In this document: positions 23,312 through 34,779 of the stretch, piece after piece
Position numbering within the stretch: position 1 is the stretch's first letter
Layout of the letters: each line of letters starts with the position of its first letter
From: Nymphaea colorata
Taxonomy: Eukaryota > Streptophyta > Magnoliopsida > Nymphaeales > Nymphaeaceae
DNA: 64,000 nt
Direction: 5' to 3'
Assembly (NCBI RefSeq): GCF_008831285.2
Contig: NC_045148.1
Coordinates: 23,585,004 to 23,649,003 of the forward strand
Notes under the pieces: model-generated
What the model saw: only the letters and a program-made list of their open reading frames with translations
Told to the model about the DNA's origin: nothing
The model's database searches: none
Made by a program: the position numbers and the translations under genes

Positions 23312-24037
23312 GTTAGTTGATTGGTCATGAAACTCAAAGTCTGAAGAGCGGATAGGTTAAACAAGCTGTCTGGCAGAGTTCCAGTGAGATTATTCTTTTC
23401 CACACTAAAGAATCGCAAGCAGGTTATGCTTCCCAACTCGGAAGGAATGTTCCCATGAATATGATTTTGACCAATATTAAGGTGATCCAGCTTTGAGAGG
23501 TTGGCAAAAGTGACTGGAATGGTGCCCGTGAGCTTGTTATCATAAAGATTTAGGATCTTGAGTTTCTGCAGACAGCCTAAGAACTCTGGAATGCTTCCAT
23601 AGAGTTCGTTTTCTGCTGCAAAAAGCACCTGGAGATTGGGCAGGAAGCAGCCAACATCTTTAGGGAGATGTTCTGTTAGTTGATTGGTCATGAAACTCAA
23701 TTTCTGAAGAGTGGATAGGTTAAACAAGCTCTCAGGCAGTGTACCAGTGAGTTTGTTCTTTTCCACACCTAAGACATGCAGGCGGGTAATGCTTCCCAAC
23801 TCTGAAGGAATGTTCCCGTGCATTTGATTTTGACCAATATTAAGGTGCTCCAGCTTGGAGAGGTTGGCAAAAGTGACTGGAATGGTGCCCGTGAGCTTGT
23901 TATCATAAAGATTTAGGAACTTGAGTTTTGGCAGACTGCCTAAGAACTCCAGAATGCTTCCATAGAATTCGTTTTCTGCTGCAAAAAGCACTTGGTGATG
24001 ATGACAATGGATCAACCCTTTAAAATGGTTTCTCCAT
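23312..24037 (-). repeat. Tandem duplication of a 121-residue LRR block
   Basis: Within pseudogene 1 the block from NQLTEHLPKD to the next NQLTGHLP is a second copy of the preceding one. The phrase GTTAGTTGATTGGTCATG recurs at 23312 and 23675, exactly 363 bp apart, which is 121 codons or about five LRRs. The plus-strand paralogue at 54.0 kb has only one copy. Confidence 0.9.
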
Positions 24038-24453
24038 ATGGAATGTTTTTCCAACCAAGGGAGGCGGTTAAAATCATTGGGAAGATGACCGTGGAAGTTA
24101 CCTTTTGAGAGATGGAGAACCTGTAAGAATGAGAGATTGCTAATGTATGGGGAGATAGTACCTTCAAGTGCCTTTTCAGAGAGGTTCCGAGCAACTACCC
24201 TTTGTGAACCACGACTGCATGAAACTCCATTCCAACCGCAGAAAGTGATGTTGGAATTCCAATTTGATAACACGTTATAAGGGTCTTTAGTGACAAGGGA
24301 TTTGAAAGACAGCAATGCGAGTTGATAAGTCACGTTGCTCAGATAAATATGGGCTGAGGGCACCTCCCTTTGGCCAAGAACCACAACCAAGTTGAAGGAG
24401 GAGAAACACAATAGAAAGACGAGCAGTTGAGGTGACCGACCGGTGGTAGCCAT

Positions 24454-24660
24454 GCCTGTCCAACTTGTTACGCAGTACATGCATGTGCAGGAATTCAAGG
24501 TCATTAATTTATGTATAGATTCTCTTCTACAAAATTTGTTCTTTTATTTTTTAAAGTGGTAGAAGGCTCGGGTTTTACTGCTTTGGAATGCATTGCTTCA
24601 TATATCCAAATCTAGGGGTGCAGCTGATGATTACATAAATGAGAAACTCGGTAATGGGAG
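24454..24660 (-). promoter_or_regulatory. Conserved 5' flank of kinase pseudogene 1
   Basis: The reverse complement matches 53880-53998 upstream of kinase pseudogene 2 (for example CTACTGCTTTGGAA and ATTGCTTCA), so it is probably the ancestral promoter-proximal region. No TATA box is clear. Confidence 0.45.
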
Positions 24661-24662
24661 AC

Positions 24663-24664
<2 letters not shown>

Positions 24665-24693
<29 letters not shown>
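24665..24693. repeat. (TA)n microsatellite
   Basis: TA run at the left edge of repeat C1. An equivalent run sits at the left edge of C2 (29600-29657). Confidence 0.95.
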
Positions 24694-24698
<5 letters not shown>

Positions 24699-25470
24699 TA
24701 TCATGGTAGTTGGGGCGATGATACTCGGTAAAAAACTTTTTCAGGCCAATAAGAGGGCAGTCAATTTGGCAGCTTGGGGCCAGCCTACATCCTATACAAG
24801 GATCAAGTATCAGACTACCGATTGGAGCTTATTTGAGTCGAAGAATTCTTCAACATAGAAATAGAAATGGAAAGCAAGGTTTCTACACCACCCTATGTAC
24901 ATAACGAGCGTACGTTAATAGGTGGACCCCACTATCAATATATGAAGTTTCAGTATTGACCTCTGTGATAAAGAAAGTACACTGTGTAAATAAATTGTTA
25001 ATTATAATTTCTCAACTAAACTTAGCAATAAATTGTTAATTCATGTTTTGTTGCTTTCACGTATGCACTTAGTTGACTTTCTCAAAAAGCAAAACCTTGA
25101 TATATCATTTTTTTTGTCTAAACTGAACTTATCATTTAATTTTCCTTCATATTTTGTAACACCAATGTCTGCCCACGTTGCTATGTTCGATTTGACCTAT
25201 ATATATGAGCGGCTTAGACGCGCAACCTCTAAAGGTCAGGTCTTCAATACCTAGGTAAGACACATCTCTTCAGTTTAGCCCGTTTGGGGCTTTGCCTAGC
25301 TCATAAAGTAGCATGTATTGCTACCTCATCATTGATTATCATATTACAAAGGGGTGAACCGCAGACACTTCAGATTTCACCACTAGCGGAAAAATATACT
25401 TGAGTGGGGAAAATTGGTCGTGTTTTATTTTAACTTTTCCAGATTCCCCAATCAAATGATTACCCGGCAA
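24690..25470. repeat. Direct repeat C1
   Basis: Matches 29655-30148 and 30978-31170 in the same orientation, including GAGGGCAGTCAATTTGGCAG, TATGCACTTAGTTGACTTTC and CTTGAGTGGGGAAAATTGG. C1 is uninterrupted where C2 carries an insert of about 830 bp. Confidence 0.88.
25205..25260 (+). mobile_element. tRNA-like SINE head (candidate)
   Basis: The text GAGCGGCTTAGACGCGC resembles an A box, ACCTCTAAAGGT could fold as an anticodon arm, and AGGTCTTCAATACCT folds as a four-base stem with a seven-base loop carrying TTCAAT like a T arm. Repeated at 30978-31014 in C2. Whether it is a SINE or an old tRNA pseudogene cannot be told from two copies. Confidence 0.4.
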
Positions 25471-26035
25471 GATGCCCCGTTCTTTCCTCTGCTTTGCCGG
25501 TGAGATACAGTATGCTATCTAGAGGCCTCTTTCCCTAATGTTTCTTTTTCTTTAAATTTTTTAAACAAAGAACATGAGCCATCAGAATTGCAAAACGCTT
25601 GACAGAGTTTTTTTTATGTACCAGAATGGATGGCTCTCTCTCTCGATCTCTCTCCCTCCCAATACATGTGTGATTAAACTTACCATCCCATGTAATATTG
25701 CATTGTGGAGTGCTTATATATATACATGGCAGAGCAAGGGAAAGGGGACAACCCAATAATATTATTCTTTAACCCAGCCCTCAATGCCACTAGAAAAGTA
25801 ATACCAATGGAAATCAAACAATAGACGTACTTCATGTCTGATGTTGGTTATATACACCATTTTATGTATGATTTTTTCATGCATTAGTTTAATAATGAAA
25901 AAAAAGTTCATGATTAATAGAAGAAAATTTTTTCTTAATGACAAAAAAAGAAAAATGAAAGAAAAAAATTTGAGATTCGATAAAGGCAAAGCTTGTGAGT
26001 CTATGCATATCGCTATAACTAATATACCTCCCTGA
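25471..26035. other. Spacer, nothing firm
   Basis: AT-rich with runs such as TCTCTCTCGATCTCTC and several chance ORFs on both strands without family features. Confidence 0.5.
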
Positions 26036-26039
26036 AATG

Positions 26040-26560
26040 TAAAAAGGCGTCTTCGTTTTATTTATTCCGCTCATAGCATTATCTCGTACATCTTTCATTA
26101 TCTCATATGTCTTTTGTTCTCTGTACACATTATCTCATACCTCTGTGTAGCATTATCTCATACATATGCTTATACTTTTTTCTGTTATTTCATACACATT
26201 ATCTCATGCCTCTATTATATTATCTCGTACTCATTATCTCATAGTCCTGCTGTTATCTCATACCCCAACCATTATTTCATTATCGCATATCCCAATCATT
26301 ATCTCATGCCACTCCCTATCATTATCTTAGATGCTACGGGTATGAGATAAGGATTAGAGTATGAGGTAACAAGTACGAGATAATAACATGAGTGTAATAA
26401 TGACAAAGGTATGAGATGTTATGGGTTCACAATAATGAAGAAGATATGAGATATGATAATGAATGATATGAGATAATATGTATGAGAAAACGACAGAAGT
26501 GTGAACAAATGACAGAGGTATAAGACAATTACAGAGGTGTGAGATAAGGACATGATTAAA
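26040..26560. repeat. Foldback array of TATCTCAT motifs
   Basis: From about 26070 to 26335 the word CATTATCTCATA (with variants) recurs about a dozen times at 12-30 bp spacing. From 26340 to 26550 the complementary word TATGAGATAA recurs about ten times. The halves form one large imperfect inverted repeat centred near 26338. Confidence 0.8.
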
Positions 26561-26854
26561 AATATTCAAAATTGTGCATATGCAATAATGTTTGAACATT
26601 AAAGTAAATATGCATATTGATAGTAGGGTCCACATCTAGTGTACGCTTGTGATATACACAGAGTGGCATACAGAACTTGCTTTCCTTCGTGTGCACTGCG
26701 TGCACCTTTTGGTAGAAGATAGGGAGAGAACAAATTCTTCTAATAATTTTGGTGGACCGACTATAATAATTTTTATTTTAAACTGAATTTGAGTCCAATA
26801 AGACGGAGTTTCTTACTTAAATCTGATGAATTCTGATTTCTTACATGGATAGAT

Positions 26855-26971
<117 letters not shown>

Positions 26972-26984
26972 ATATTTTGTATCG

Positions 26985-27180
26985 CATACTCTGTTCAGGT
27001 GAGCGGGGTTTCCAAAGCTAGGTAAAAAGCTGAAACCTTCATCCCAATGCTCCAGCCGCATTTCAACTTGCATGTCCGTACCGTCCCTTTTACAACATAG
27101 AGAGTTGGCGCCCCACGAATTTGAAATAGAAACTAGTCGCCATCTAGCCCCTCTTCGTTCTTGTTGTGCTAACCCCTTTT
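26985..27180 (-). mobile_element. SINE-like element, copy 1 (candidate)
   Basis: The reverse complement resembles 43505-43690: shared CCAACTC..TGTTGTAAAAGG, ATGCAAGTTGAAAT and GAAGGTTTCAGC-type text. The copy at 43.5 kb has recognisable A and B boxes. This one is more diverged. Confidence 0.45.
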
Positions 27181-27423
27181 TATTAGTATACAAGGAAAAT
27201 GAGGATAATAATTTTCAGCATGATTAAGTTAAAAATCTTCTTGATGAGGAATAGTGGTGATGTTCGCAGTAATTTTAATACAATATATAATGACCAACTA
27301 TAAAATTGACACCTTTTGATATGGTCAATCTCCATCTTTCCCCTACAACTTAAGTTTCTATACAACTTGAAGCAAGTTACAAGCCAAGACACATGATAAT
27401 GTGAGATTAAAGTGTACATGGTG
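27181..27423. other. Spacer, nothing firm
   Basis: No gene or repeat recognised. Confidence 0.4.
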
Positions 27424-27431
27424 ATCTCCAT

Positions 27432-27617
27432 CAGGGGCGGAGCCAGAAATTTTCAGGAAGTTAGAGCGGAATTAAAGTCTTTAAATTTTGATGGGGGCCG
27501 AAATATCATTTTGCAAAATTTTTATATAAGACAAGTGAAATTTTATAAAATTTTTCATGTAATTTTTTTTTAGGTAGAGCCAGGGCCCGTGTGGGCCCCT
27601 CCTTTGCTCGGCCCCTG
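27432..27617. mobile_element. hAT-like MITE
   Basis: A 186 bp element beginning CAGGGGCGGAGCCAG and ending CTCGGCCCCTG, so the ends are inverted repeats. Flanks are ATCTCCAT (27424-27431) and ATCACCAT (27618-27625), an eight-base duplication with one mismatch. The interior is AT-rich and non-coding, so it would need a transposase from elsewhere. Confidence 0.82.
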
Positions 27618-27625
27618 ATCACCAT

Positions 27626-29590
27626 CCAAGTACCTCAATGTCGGAAAATCCATCTAACCTTACATTTAAAGTGCCATAGTAAAACTTATCCAGATATCTC
27701 AATGTTGTCTTGAGATAAATCTATTCTCATGCCAAAACACAAATTTGAGGTGTCCTAATACTGTTTCATTGGGATTTAAGCTAAGTCCGAGGTGTTTAAG
27801 TTTCACACATTTAGATAAATGAGCATGGACTTTATCCATGAGCCAAACTTAAAATAACGATGGTCAATAAGATCTTAAATTGAGCCAACTCAAGTTGCCG
27901 TTGGTGTTGTAGAATTGAGTGAGGTGTGGAATCAGTGAGCTGTTTGATTGGTGAATTGGCAAATTCACCAATTCTGCTGAATCTGATAAGAGGTGCCTAT
28001 TTAGATCAAACAAATACATGGAAAGCTATACAGCGTAATATTACATGAAAAACTATATGGGGTACCTAGCTAGAGTAGAGCATAAATTTAAACTTGAGAG
28101 CTTGAGTGGAGCTTGAGCAAGGTTGATCGGCAAGGTTGTACAGAGTTAATTTAAATGGAAATTTACCTGGCTCTTCCCTTTCCTTTTGATTTTGATGATG
28201 ATCAGCAATGTTGTCCATGGATTAGTCATCTCCTTTTGTCTACATGCCCATCAAACAATCAGATATCGCAGCCCTATATATGCCTTTGGGGAATGAACAC
28301 TTGGTGGCCAGCAACCAGAATGGCATGAAGAGAGGATTCCACTAGCTGCATGACAGGGAACGACCGAAAATGAAACTCAGGACATGAACATTTATATACG
28401 AACTGGGAAGATGATCGACCTTTTATGTTTTTTCCTTTCCCTTTTTGAGGGCCATCATGTGGTGTTTGCCATGGGAAGGCCTTCTGTCGCAATTTCTCTT
28501 CCTCTATGGTGCAGACTAATTTTCAGGCTACAGGGAATTATTTCCTAATTTTAAGAGGCAAAGGAGGAGATCTAGCTAGTAGCAACTGAGTGCATGTATA
28601 GCATAAGATGCAAGAGCTGGTAAAGGAATAAGCTAACGGAATGGGTGGCTACACGGCTGGTGCCAGACCGCCAACCCGCTTTGCCTACAAGCTGCGTCCT
28701 CTGCAATTTGTCACCAACTTAATTTTATGTATATCTCGAACCAGCAACGGGCAACCTTCTTGTTATTTGGAGTGAAATTAATGGAGGGGAAGGAGTCTCT
28801 GATTGCCGATTCATGCATATATGGGAAAGAAATCCTGTGGACACATAAGTTGCAGGGAAGCATGCGTACCTTCAAATGTCTGAGCTTCAAAGACCTGAGT
28901 TTGATTAGCACTTGCACCCTTGTTTCGCACCTATCTTCTAAGACTGCCCCTGCCTTGATGGCAAACAAAAGGCACATACAGCCTGGCCCTATAGCGTATT
29001 TGAAGCAACAAAGTGGACATGTTCAATTTTTTAGCGAGAGAGAGAAAGCTATCCGCAGCGTCAAGATAATAACACCTTTTTCTCTGATATTCTTTTAAAA
29101 ATTTTAGTCATATGAGAAAATATTCCACATTCAATAGGATTGAATTGTCATATATATATATATATACATATATATATTGTTTAAAAAAAAGTAGTCTTCT
29201 ATTTACATCAACTTCCTTGTCATTTAAACTAAGGTTGCGTAAACAATAGTACTCTTTATTAGCAGCATTAAACTTCCAGTGAAATAATGTCAACGTTCAC
29301 ATAAAATTCATGTTTATTTAGTATCAAAAATTTATATCGGTAAATCTTTTGCCCAAATATTGCAGTTTTGTAACAGCAGCATGGTTATAACTTCAAAACC
29401 CACAGTGATGGTGGCAAAATAGTCCAACTTTTATGCATATCTCGAGCCTGCAACTGGCAACCAACCATATATATATGTACATACCTGTTCAAATTTGTTG
29501 AGAAAAAGTGAGAGACGTGGAAGATGCGAAGGGAGTAAATGAGAGAGATAGAGAACTGACTAAATGAAAAAAAATAATAAGAAAGCAAAT
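27626..29590. other. Spacer with unrecognised ORFs
   Basis: Mostly AT-rich with a short (TA)n at 29151-29175. The largest ORF is plus-strand 28727-29098 (123 codons), with no signal, repeat or motif I recognise; an overlapping minus-strand ORF is equally featureless. The words ATATCTCGA and GGCAACC recur at 28731 and 29438, suggesting a small duplicated piece. No gene is called. Confidence 0.4.
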
Positions 29591-29599
29591 GGGAGACAA

Positions 29600-29657
<58 letters not shown>
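29600..29657. repeat. (TA)n microsatellite
   Basis: About 56 bp of TA at the left edge of direct repeat C2. Confidence 0.95.
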
Positions 29658-29659
<2 letters not shown>

Positions 29660-31170
29660 AATTTTTCATGGAAGTTGGGGAGATGATACTCGGTTCAAAA
29701 CTGTTTCGGGGCAATAAGAGGGCAGTCAATTTGGCAGCTTGGCGCCAGCCTATATCCTATATAAGGGTCACGTATCAGACTGCCAATTGGAGCTTACTTG
29801 ACTGGAATAATTGTTCAACATATAAATAGAAATGGAAAGCAAGGTCTCTACTCTACCCTATGTACATAACAAGCGTACTTTAATGGGTGGACCCCAATAT
29901 ATGAACTTTCAGTATTGACCTCTGTGACAGAGAAAGTACAAGGTGTAAATAAATTGTTAATTATAATTTTTTAACTAAACTTGGCAATGAATTGTTAATT
30001 CATGTTTTGTTGTTTTCATGTATGCACTTAGTTGACTTTCTCAAAAAAAAGGACCATGATATATCATTTTTTGTCTAACCTGAACTTACCGTTTAATTTT
30101 TCCTTCATATTTTGTAACATCAATGTCTGCCCACGTTGCGATGTTCAAAATGGATAGATAGATCCAATAACATGAAACACCTATTTATGTATAAGGAAAA
30201 GAGTATGTAAGCTGCCAGCTAATGGAGATTTGTAGTGCCCATTTGAGAAGACATACTTCTTCAGTAATTGGTAAGCATTTTTTTCCATGGTTGTCCTCTA
30301 GCGGCTTAATTAGCTTGCATAAGATGTTTGATTAGAGCTAAATAACCAAGGTGTCTACTACACATGCCCTGATGGGATTTTTTTTATACCTTTTGTGCAT
30401 CTTATTTTGTCAATTATCAGGTGTATTCAGAGTTATACTTCCTTCAATATCAAACTCTTGCAAAATGAAGTATTGATTGCCTGCTTACCCTTTCAGCCAT
30501 CTCTTCCTAGCAAAAAAGGTTTCTATCTTGGTGAAGTTTTTGATGTAGTGGGACCATGAATGATTCTCACTCGTTCTATTCTATTATTAACCTTAGCTGA
30601 TCCCTTACATGTTGGAAACATGTTTTCCAACTTTAAAAGACTTGTAAGAATTGCCTTTCTAGATATAAGTATAGACGCAAGCTAATTAGGTTGTCTACCA
30701 TGTTGTTTGGTTACTAATTGGTATGGGGAAAAGCTATTTGTTATTAAAAAAATCTTACCAATTTTGTGAATATCTTTTCATCCCCAAAGGTGTGGATGGC
30801 ACTGTAGATTGTTGTGCAACTCTTCAATGTTTTGCAGTAATGTCTGTGATATGTTACGAGGGAGTGTTTCTTTGACATCTGTATCACATAAAGAAAGCGG
30901 TCCAAAGCAACACTTTCCTTTCAAAGCAGAAAAGCGCACTTCTCCAACAAATGCATGGCCCATATTTTACATAATTAGATGCACGACTTCTAAAGGTCAG
31001 GTTTTCAATACCTAGGTAAGACACATGATTAGACGCCACCTCATCATTGATTATCATATTAAAAAGGGATGAACCGCAGACCATCCAGATTTCACAAATA
31101 GAGGAAAAATATACTTGAGTGGGGAAAATTGGTCGTGTTTGATTTTAACTTTTTAAGATTCCCCAATCAA
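29655..31170. repeat. Direct repeat C2, interrupted
   Basis: Second copy of 24690-25470. The match is continuous to about 30148, is broken by an insert to about 30975, then resumes to 31170. Confidence 0.88.
30149..30975. mobile_element. Insert in C2 carrying an exon-like segment
   Basis: About 830 bp absent from C1. The ends show no clear inverted repeats or target duplication. Positions 30963-30785 on the minus strand read open for 61 codons (MGHAFVGEVRFSALKGKC, LCDTDVKETLPRNIS, LLQNIEELHNNLQ); shifting one base then reads IHTFGDEKIFTKL up to a GTAAGA donor near 30760. That looks like a piece of a host protein gene with a frameshift, but I do not recognise the family. No acceptor is clear upstream. 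Confidence 0.5.
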
Positions 31171-31490
31171 ATGATTAGATTGGATGACATTCAAAACCAT
31201 GTTTCCCTACTCCCAAACATTAATTTTAAGAAACATAAGTTCCTTAGGAGGGAAACTAAAAAGGGTGCTGCTTTTTCAACAGCCCCAATTAATTCAGTTT
31301 ACCCGGAGTTTGTATTCTGATATGTAAACTTGGAATAGGATATCTACGTTAAGATCTTTGTTATCTAAGGAGACATTTATTTAAAACTGAATCTCAGTTT
31401 GATAAGATGGAGTTTCTTATTTAAATCTGATGAATTCTGATTTCTTGCTCGGATATATATATATATATATTGAGAAAAGACGCGTCGTAA
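31171..31490. other. Spacer with piece of the C repeat
   Basis: 31375-31465 matches 26765-26865, including GGAGTTTCTTA and TTTAAATCTGATGAATTCTG, and runs into a short (TA)n. No gene. Confidence 0.6.
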
Positions 31491-31698
31491 ACACACTATA
31501 ACCACGGTTTCAGTTTGATTCTTGGACGGTCTTATCCTGAAGGTATTGAGGAGTAGTCTTAGCTCTCTCTTTCTCTATCTCTTTCTAAAAATTCTCTTTT
31601 TTCTCTCTCTCCCTTTTTCAAATCTCTTTCCCTCTCTTTCTTTTATTACTTCTCTTTTAATCTCCCTTTTTCTCTTTTTTCCTATATCTTTCTATCTT

Positions 31699-31736
<38 letters not shown>

Positions 31737-31845
31737 CCCTGCCTTTACCAAGTGATGTGTAGCCCAACAGTCGGGTTAGGTGGCGTGCTATAACCACGGG
31801 TTCAGTTTGATTGTTGGAGGGTCTTATCCTGAAGGTTGACCGGTT
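31490..31845. repeat. Direct repeat pair around a pyrimidine tract
   Basis: The text TATAACCACGG, TTCAGTTTGATT and GGTCTTATCCTGAAGGT occurs at 31498-31541 and again at 31789-31835. Between them is a CTCTTTT-rich tract of about 190 bp ending in (CT)n at 31704-31732. Confidence 0.8.
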
Positions 31846-32549
31846 CTTGTCCATCTCCCCTCTCCTGTATCTCCCCTCCCTTTAGGCTTCTCTCTCCCTC
31901 TCTTTATATACATATATATAGTCCCATCTTGCTTCACCCAAAATCTGTCAACTTCACCAAGGCCAATATTAAGTGCAGTACCCATGATGGTTATCAGACT
32001 ACACTTGACTTGATAGCAAACCCATTTTTTATTTTATATGTATGTTGTGGTATGAATGACTTATCTAATTTTCTTTTCAAGCATAGAGAACTCTCTTTTT
32101 TTTCATTTAACATGCATATTCACTATGCATTTATAGGATTCATGGATACCCACAGCCACTCCTTTAAAAAAGCTAAGCAAAATAGCATCGAGCCCTAATA
32201 ATGTGGTAATTGAGTTAGGCTAAAACCTTGAGATTAATGTGTTCTGGAAGATCGCTACTAACTTTCTTTATGTTACAAATGATCATTCATTAAAAAAATT
32301 TTATAAAATTTTGTTAGAGCTCTTTTTTCAAAAACTGACTTGATTTTTTTATTTCAAATGATTTTTCCAAATCAAACGATTCATTAGTTAAGATTATTTC
32401 TTCTAAAACATATCTCCTACCAATTTGTAAAGGAAATTATAGAACTCTCTATTCCAATGCCTCACAAACAGTTTTCTTATTTTAAGGATTGACTCTTACG
32501 TCATTTTTTGCTTTATAAAATTTAAAATGTCTAAAACAATTTAAAATCA
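31846..32549. other. Spacer, nothing firm
   Basis: A plus-strand ORF of 120 codons (31836-32198) has no recognisable features and low-complexity ends. No gene called. Confidence 0.4.
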
Positions 32550-32760
32550 TTACCATGCACCACACTGCATTTAAGTGGAGAATAATGCTTAAATGAATGT
32601 GGAAATGCACCAAGAATGAACAACGCACCAGAAAAACTAAGCCTCATACTGATGGCCGGTGGACCCTTTTCCACTTTGCAAAACAAATTCCCATTGGTGA
32701 ACCAAAAGAAATTTTGGGATGCAAAATATGTGGCACTGGTGGTTAGAATTTTCTTCATCA
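32550..32760. repeat. Diverged copy of kinase 3' flanking DNA
   Basis: Matches 18680-18860 weakly in the same orientation: AATGAACA, AAGCCTCA.ACTGATGG, GGGATGCAAA. Confidence 0.45.
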
Positions 32761-32899
32761 CAAATGAGCTTGTAAGGTAGGTAAATGCAACACATATGAT
32801 ATTGATTTTTAATTTCATGCCATTATGGATATAAAAGTCTTGACCTACATCATTATACAATTTGATCTATAAAATGTTGCTAAGTTGATGGCTGAGAGA

Positions 32900-34010
32900 A
32901 TTTAGAATGTTTTAGCACAATTATTGGCTTAGAACAAGGGCATCTTATCTATCCAGTAGATTTATTCACCAACCATGCAACTTGCAGTTGAAGCGGTCAA
33001 CACCATGGATAAGGGCATATAAAACAATTTTTTCTCCTCAAATTAGATATTGCAAAAGCTTATGGCAAAGTGAGATGGTCTTTCCTGCACTTTGGTCTTT
33101 CTTTTCTGGGATCCTGTGAAGATTGGGTGAAGAAAATTATTAATTATGTTTCTACTGCTTCCTTAGTTATCACCTTTAAGAAGGGAGGGAACCACTTTTT
33201 TGTTGCCGTGGAGGCCGATGACAAACACACCCTCTCTCTCCACTTTTGTTTACTATCATTGTGTTGTGGAAGTTTTATCTGGAAACCTCCAATGGCGAGT
33301 TTTATAGGGCCGGAAGCCCTAAAATGACTTTCTTAATTTACTTCTTACCTGGGGCGCTTCTTCTCTGCAAATGACATCCTTTTATTTTTTTGGGCTGTTG
33401 TGAAAATCCACTTCTTGCTTAAACAAAGTTTTACCTTATTTCACTTCCAAAGTGGGTTTGACTATAAATTCATTTCATTTTTTTATTCATTTTAATGTTC
33501 TTATGTTCTTGACAACATAATGGTCATTGCAAACCAATTTCATTGACAGTTGTCAAAACTTCCCCTAACTTATTTGGGTTCCATTATTTGTTGGTACGCT
33601 CACCCCTAACTTATGTGAGAAGCATTGTAGAAGGGTGGACCATCCACTTACTTATATGAGAAACATGTTCTGCAGCAAGTGGTGGGTTATTGGGTAAGAG
33701 CATTTAGACTTCCACTTATTGTACTGAACTTTGTAGAGAAGAAATTGTCATTTTATTTGGGGGCATTCTCATCTTATTAGGAAACGTCACTTAGTTGGAA
33801 CTCCACTTGCTCTGATACAAGAAGGTGGTCTTGGCCTTCTTGACATCACCAACTCCTGTTCAGATCCCCAAAATTTTTTTGGTTTTAGAATGCTCCAGAA
33901 AAATGCGTTTTGTTTTGAAAACGAGAAAGAAAGGGACTCGCCCATCGGTACAAGGATCGATCATTCCTAATGCCTTTATCGTGGGTAATCAATCCAAGGG
34001 CTATGTTTAT
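32900..34010 (+). mobile_element. Decayed LINE (L1-like) reverse transcriptase
   Basis: The plus strand, across several frames, encodes typical plant L1-like RT text in order: LKLDIAKAY-like and WSFLHFGLSF (33045-33105), WVKKIINYVSTASLVITF (33125-33175), a degraded GLRQGDPLSP region, ANDILLF near 33365 (the position of the usual DD motif region), then FRLPLIVLNFVEKKLS near 33695 and a GGLGLLDI segment near 33825. Stops and deletions occur throughout. A LINE RT copies element RNA at a nicked target; this one is dead and lacks both ends. Confidence 0.75.
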
Positions 34011-34019
34011 TATTGATGG

Positions 34020-34560
34020 ATGTCATTTTGGCTTAAACATATTTTCTATATGCGGTGTAGAAAAATATTGAAAGTTTAATATTTTAAACTTTTGAAAAGC
34101 TTCTTAAAAAATTGCTTGAGAATGTGAAACATTTTGAGGAAAACTAGAGTTGGAAAATTTTTGTAAATATCATTTGGAAGGCTTAAGAAATTATTTTGAA
34201 GTGATTTTAGTGTTCCCTTAAGACTTTAAGTAGGTTTGAGATTTTGCTCTAATTCGATTACCACCTAGTTAGAGATTCATCTCATCTTGCTTAAGTTCTT
34301 TTAGAGGTGTGATTGTGCTCATTTGTGTTATTGAATGGAAGTGAATGCATAGATGCATTGATTTTAAGATGAACGAAAGAAAAATGACTTATTCCTACCA
34401 TAACATACATCTAAAATTTTTGTTTTTATAGTTATCATATATAAGAAAGAAAAGTTTTTGAAAGGGGATTGGGGTTGTAGACCATCAAGCATGAATCCAA
34501 CATTGGGTCATTACTTGAGTTGTGGCCTTAGTGAAGAGAGAGATTTTAAAGGAAAAGAAA
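34020..34560. other. Spacer, nothing firm
   Basis: AT-rich with no gene or repeat recognised. Confidence 0.4.
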
Positions 34561-34584
34561 TAGAGAAATATATATATACATATG

Positions 34585-34661
<77 letters not shown>
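34561..34661. repeat. Long (TA)n microsatellite
   Basis: About 80 bp of pure TA preceded by an imperfect TA/TATG run; another (TA)n follows at 34730-34757. Confidence 0.95.
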
Positions 34662-34666
<5 letters not shown>

Positions 34667-34725
34667 GAAGATGGAGGCATTAGACTTGAATAGAGAAAAC
34701 GATTCTAGAAAGAAAAAGTAGGAGA

Positions 34726-34760
<35 letters not shown>

Positions 34761-34779
34761 TCATATTGATACCAAAATT

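Larger units (their letters stand above)
19698..24453 (-). pseudogene. LRR receptor-like kinase pseudogene 1 (EFR/Xa21-like, LRR-XII type)
   Basis: Start chosen at ATG 24451-24453 (MATTGRSPQLL), which gives a good signal peptide; an in-frame upstream ATG at 24504 is less likely. Order on the minus strand: signal peptide, LRRNT (LALLSFK, NWNSN), a long LRR series to about 22500, a membrane helix near 22080 (ARVIAACAIGGLALLVIVC), and a kinase with glycine loop GSGSFGSVYK, lysine VAVKV and catalytic loop HCDLKSCNVLL. The loop lacks arginine before the aspartate, so it is the non-RD class typical of pattern-recognition receptors at the cell surface. The DFG motif reads DSG. One intron (21408-20053, 1356 bp, GT-AG) splits the activation segment as in the family; exon 2 (20052-19698) carries kinase subdomains IX-XI. 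Lesions: frameshift near 23297, stops near 23037, 22773, 22497 and 22170, a disturbed segment at 22250-22400, and a frameshift in the tail near 19835. It cannot make a full receptor. Confidence 0.93.

Noticed and set aside
28727-29098. 123-codon ORF as a gene
   Set aside because: No domain, signal, splice context or conservation is visible; an overlapping antisense ORF is equally long, which argues for chance.
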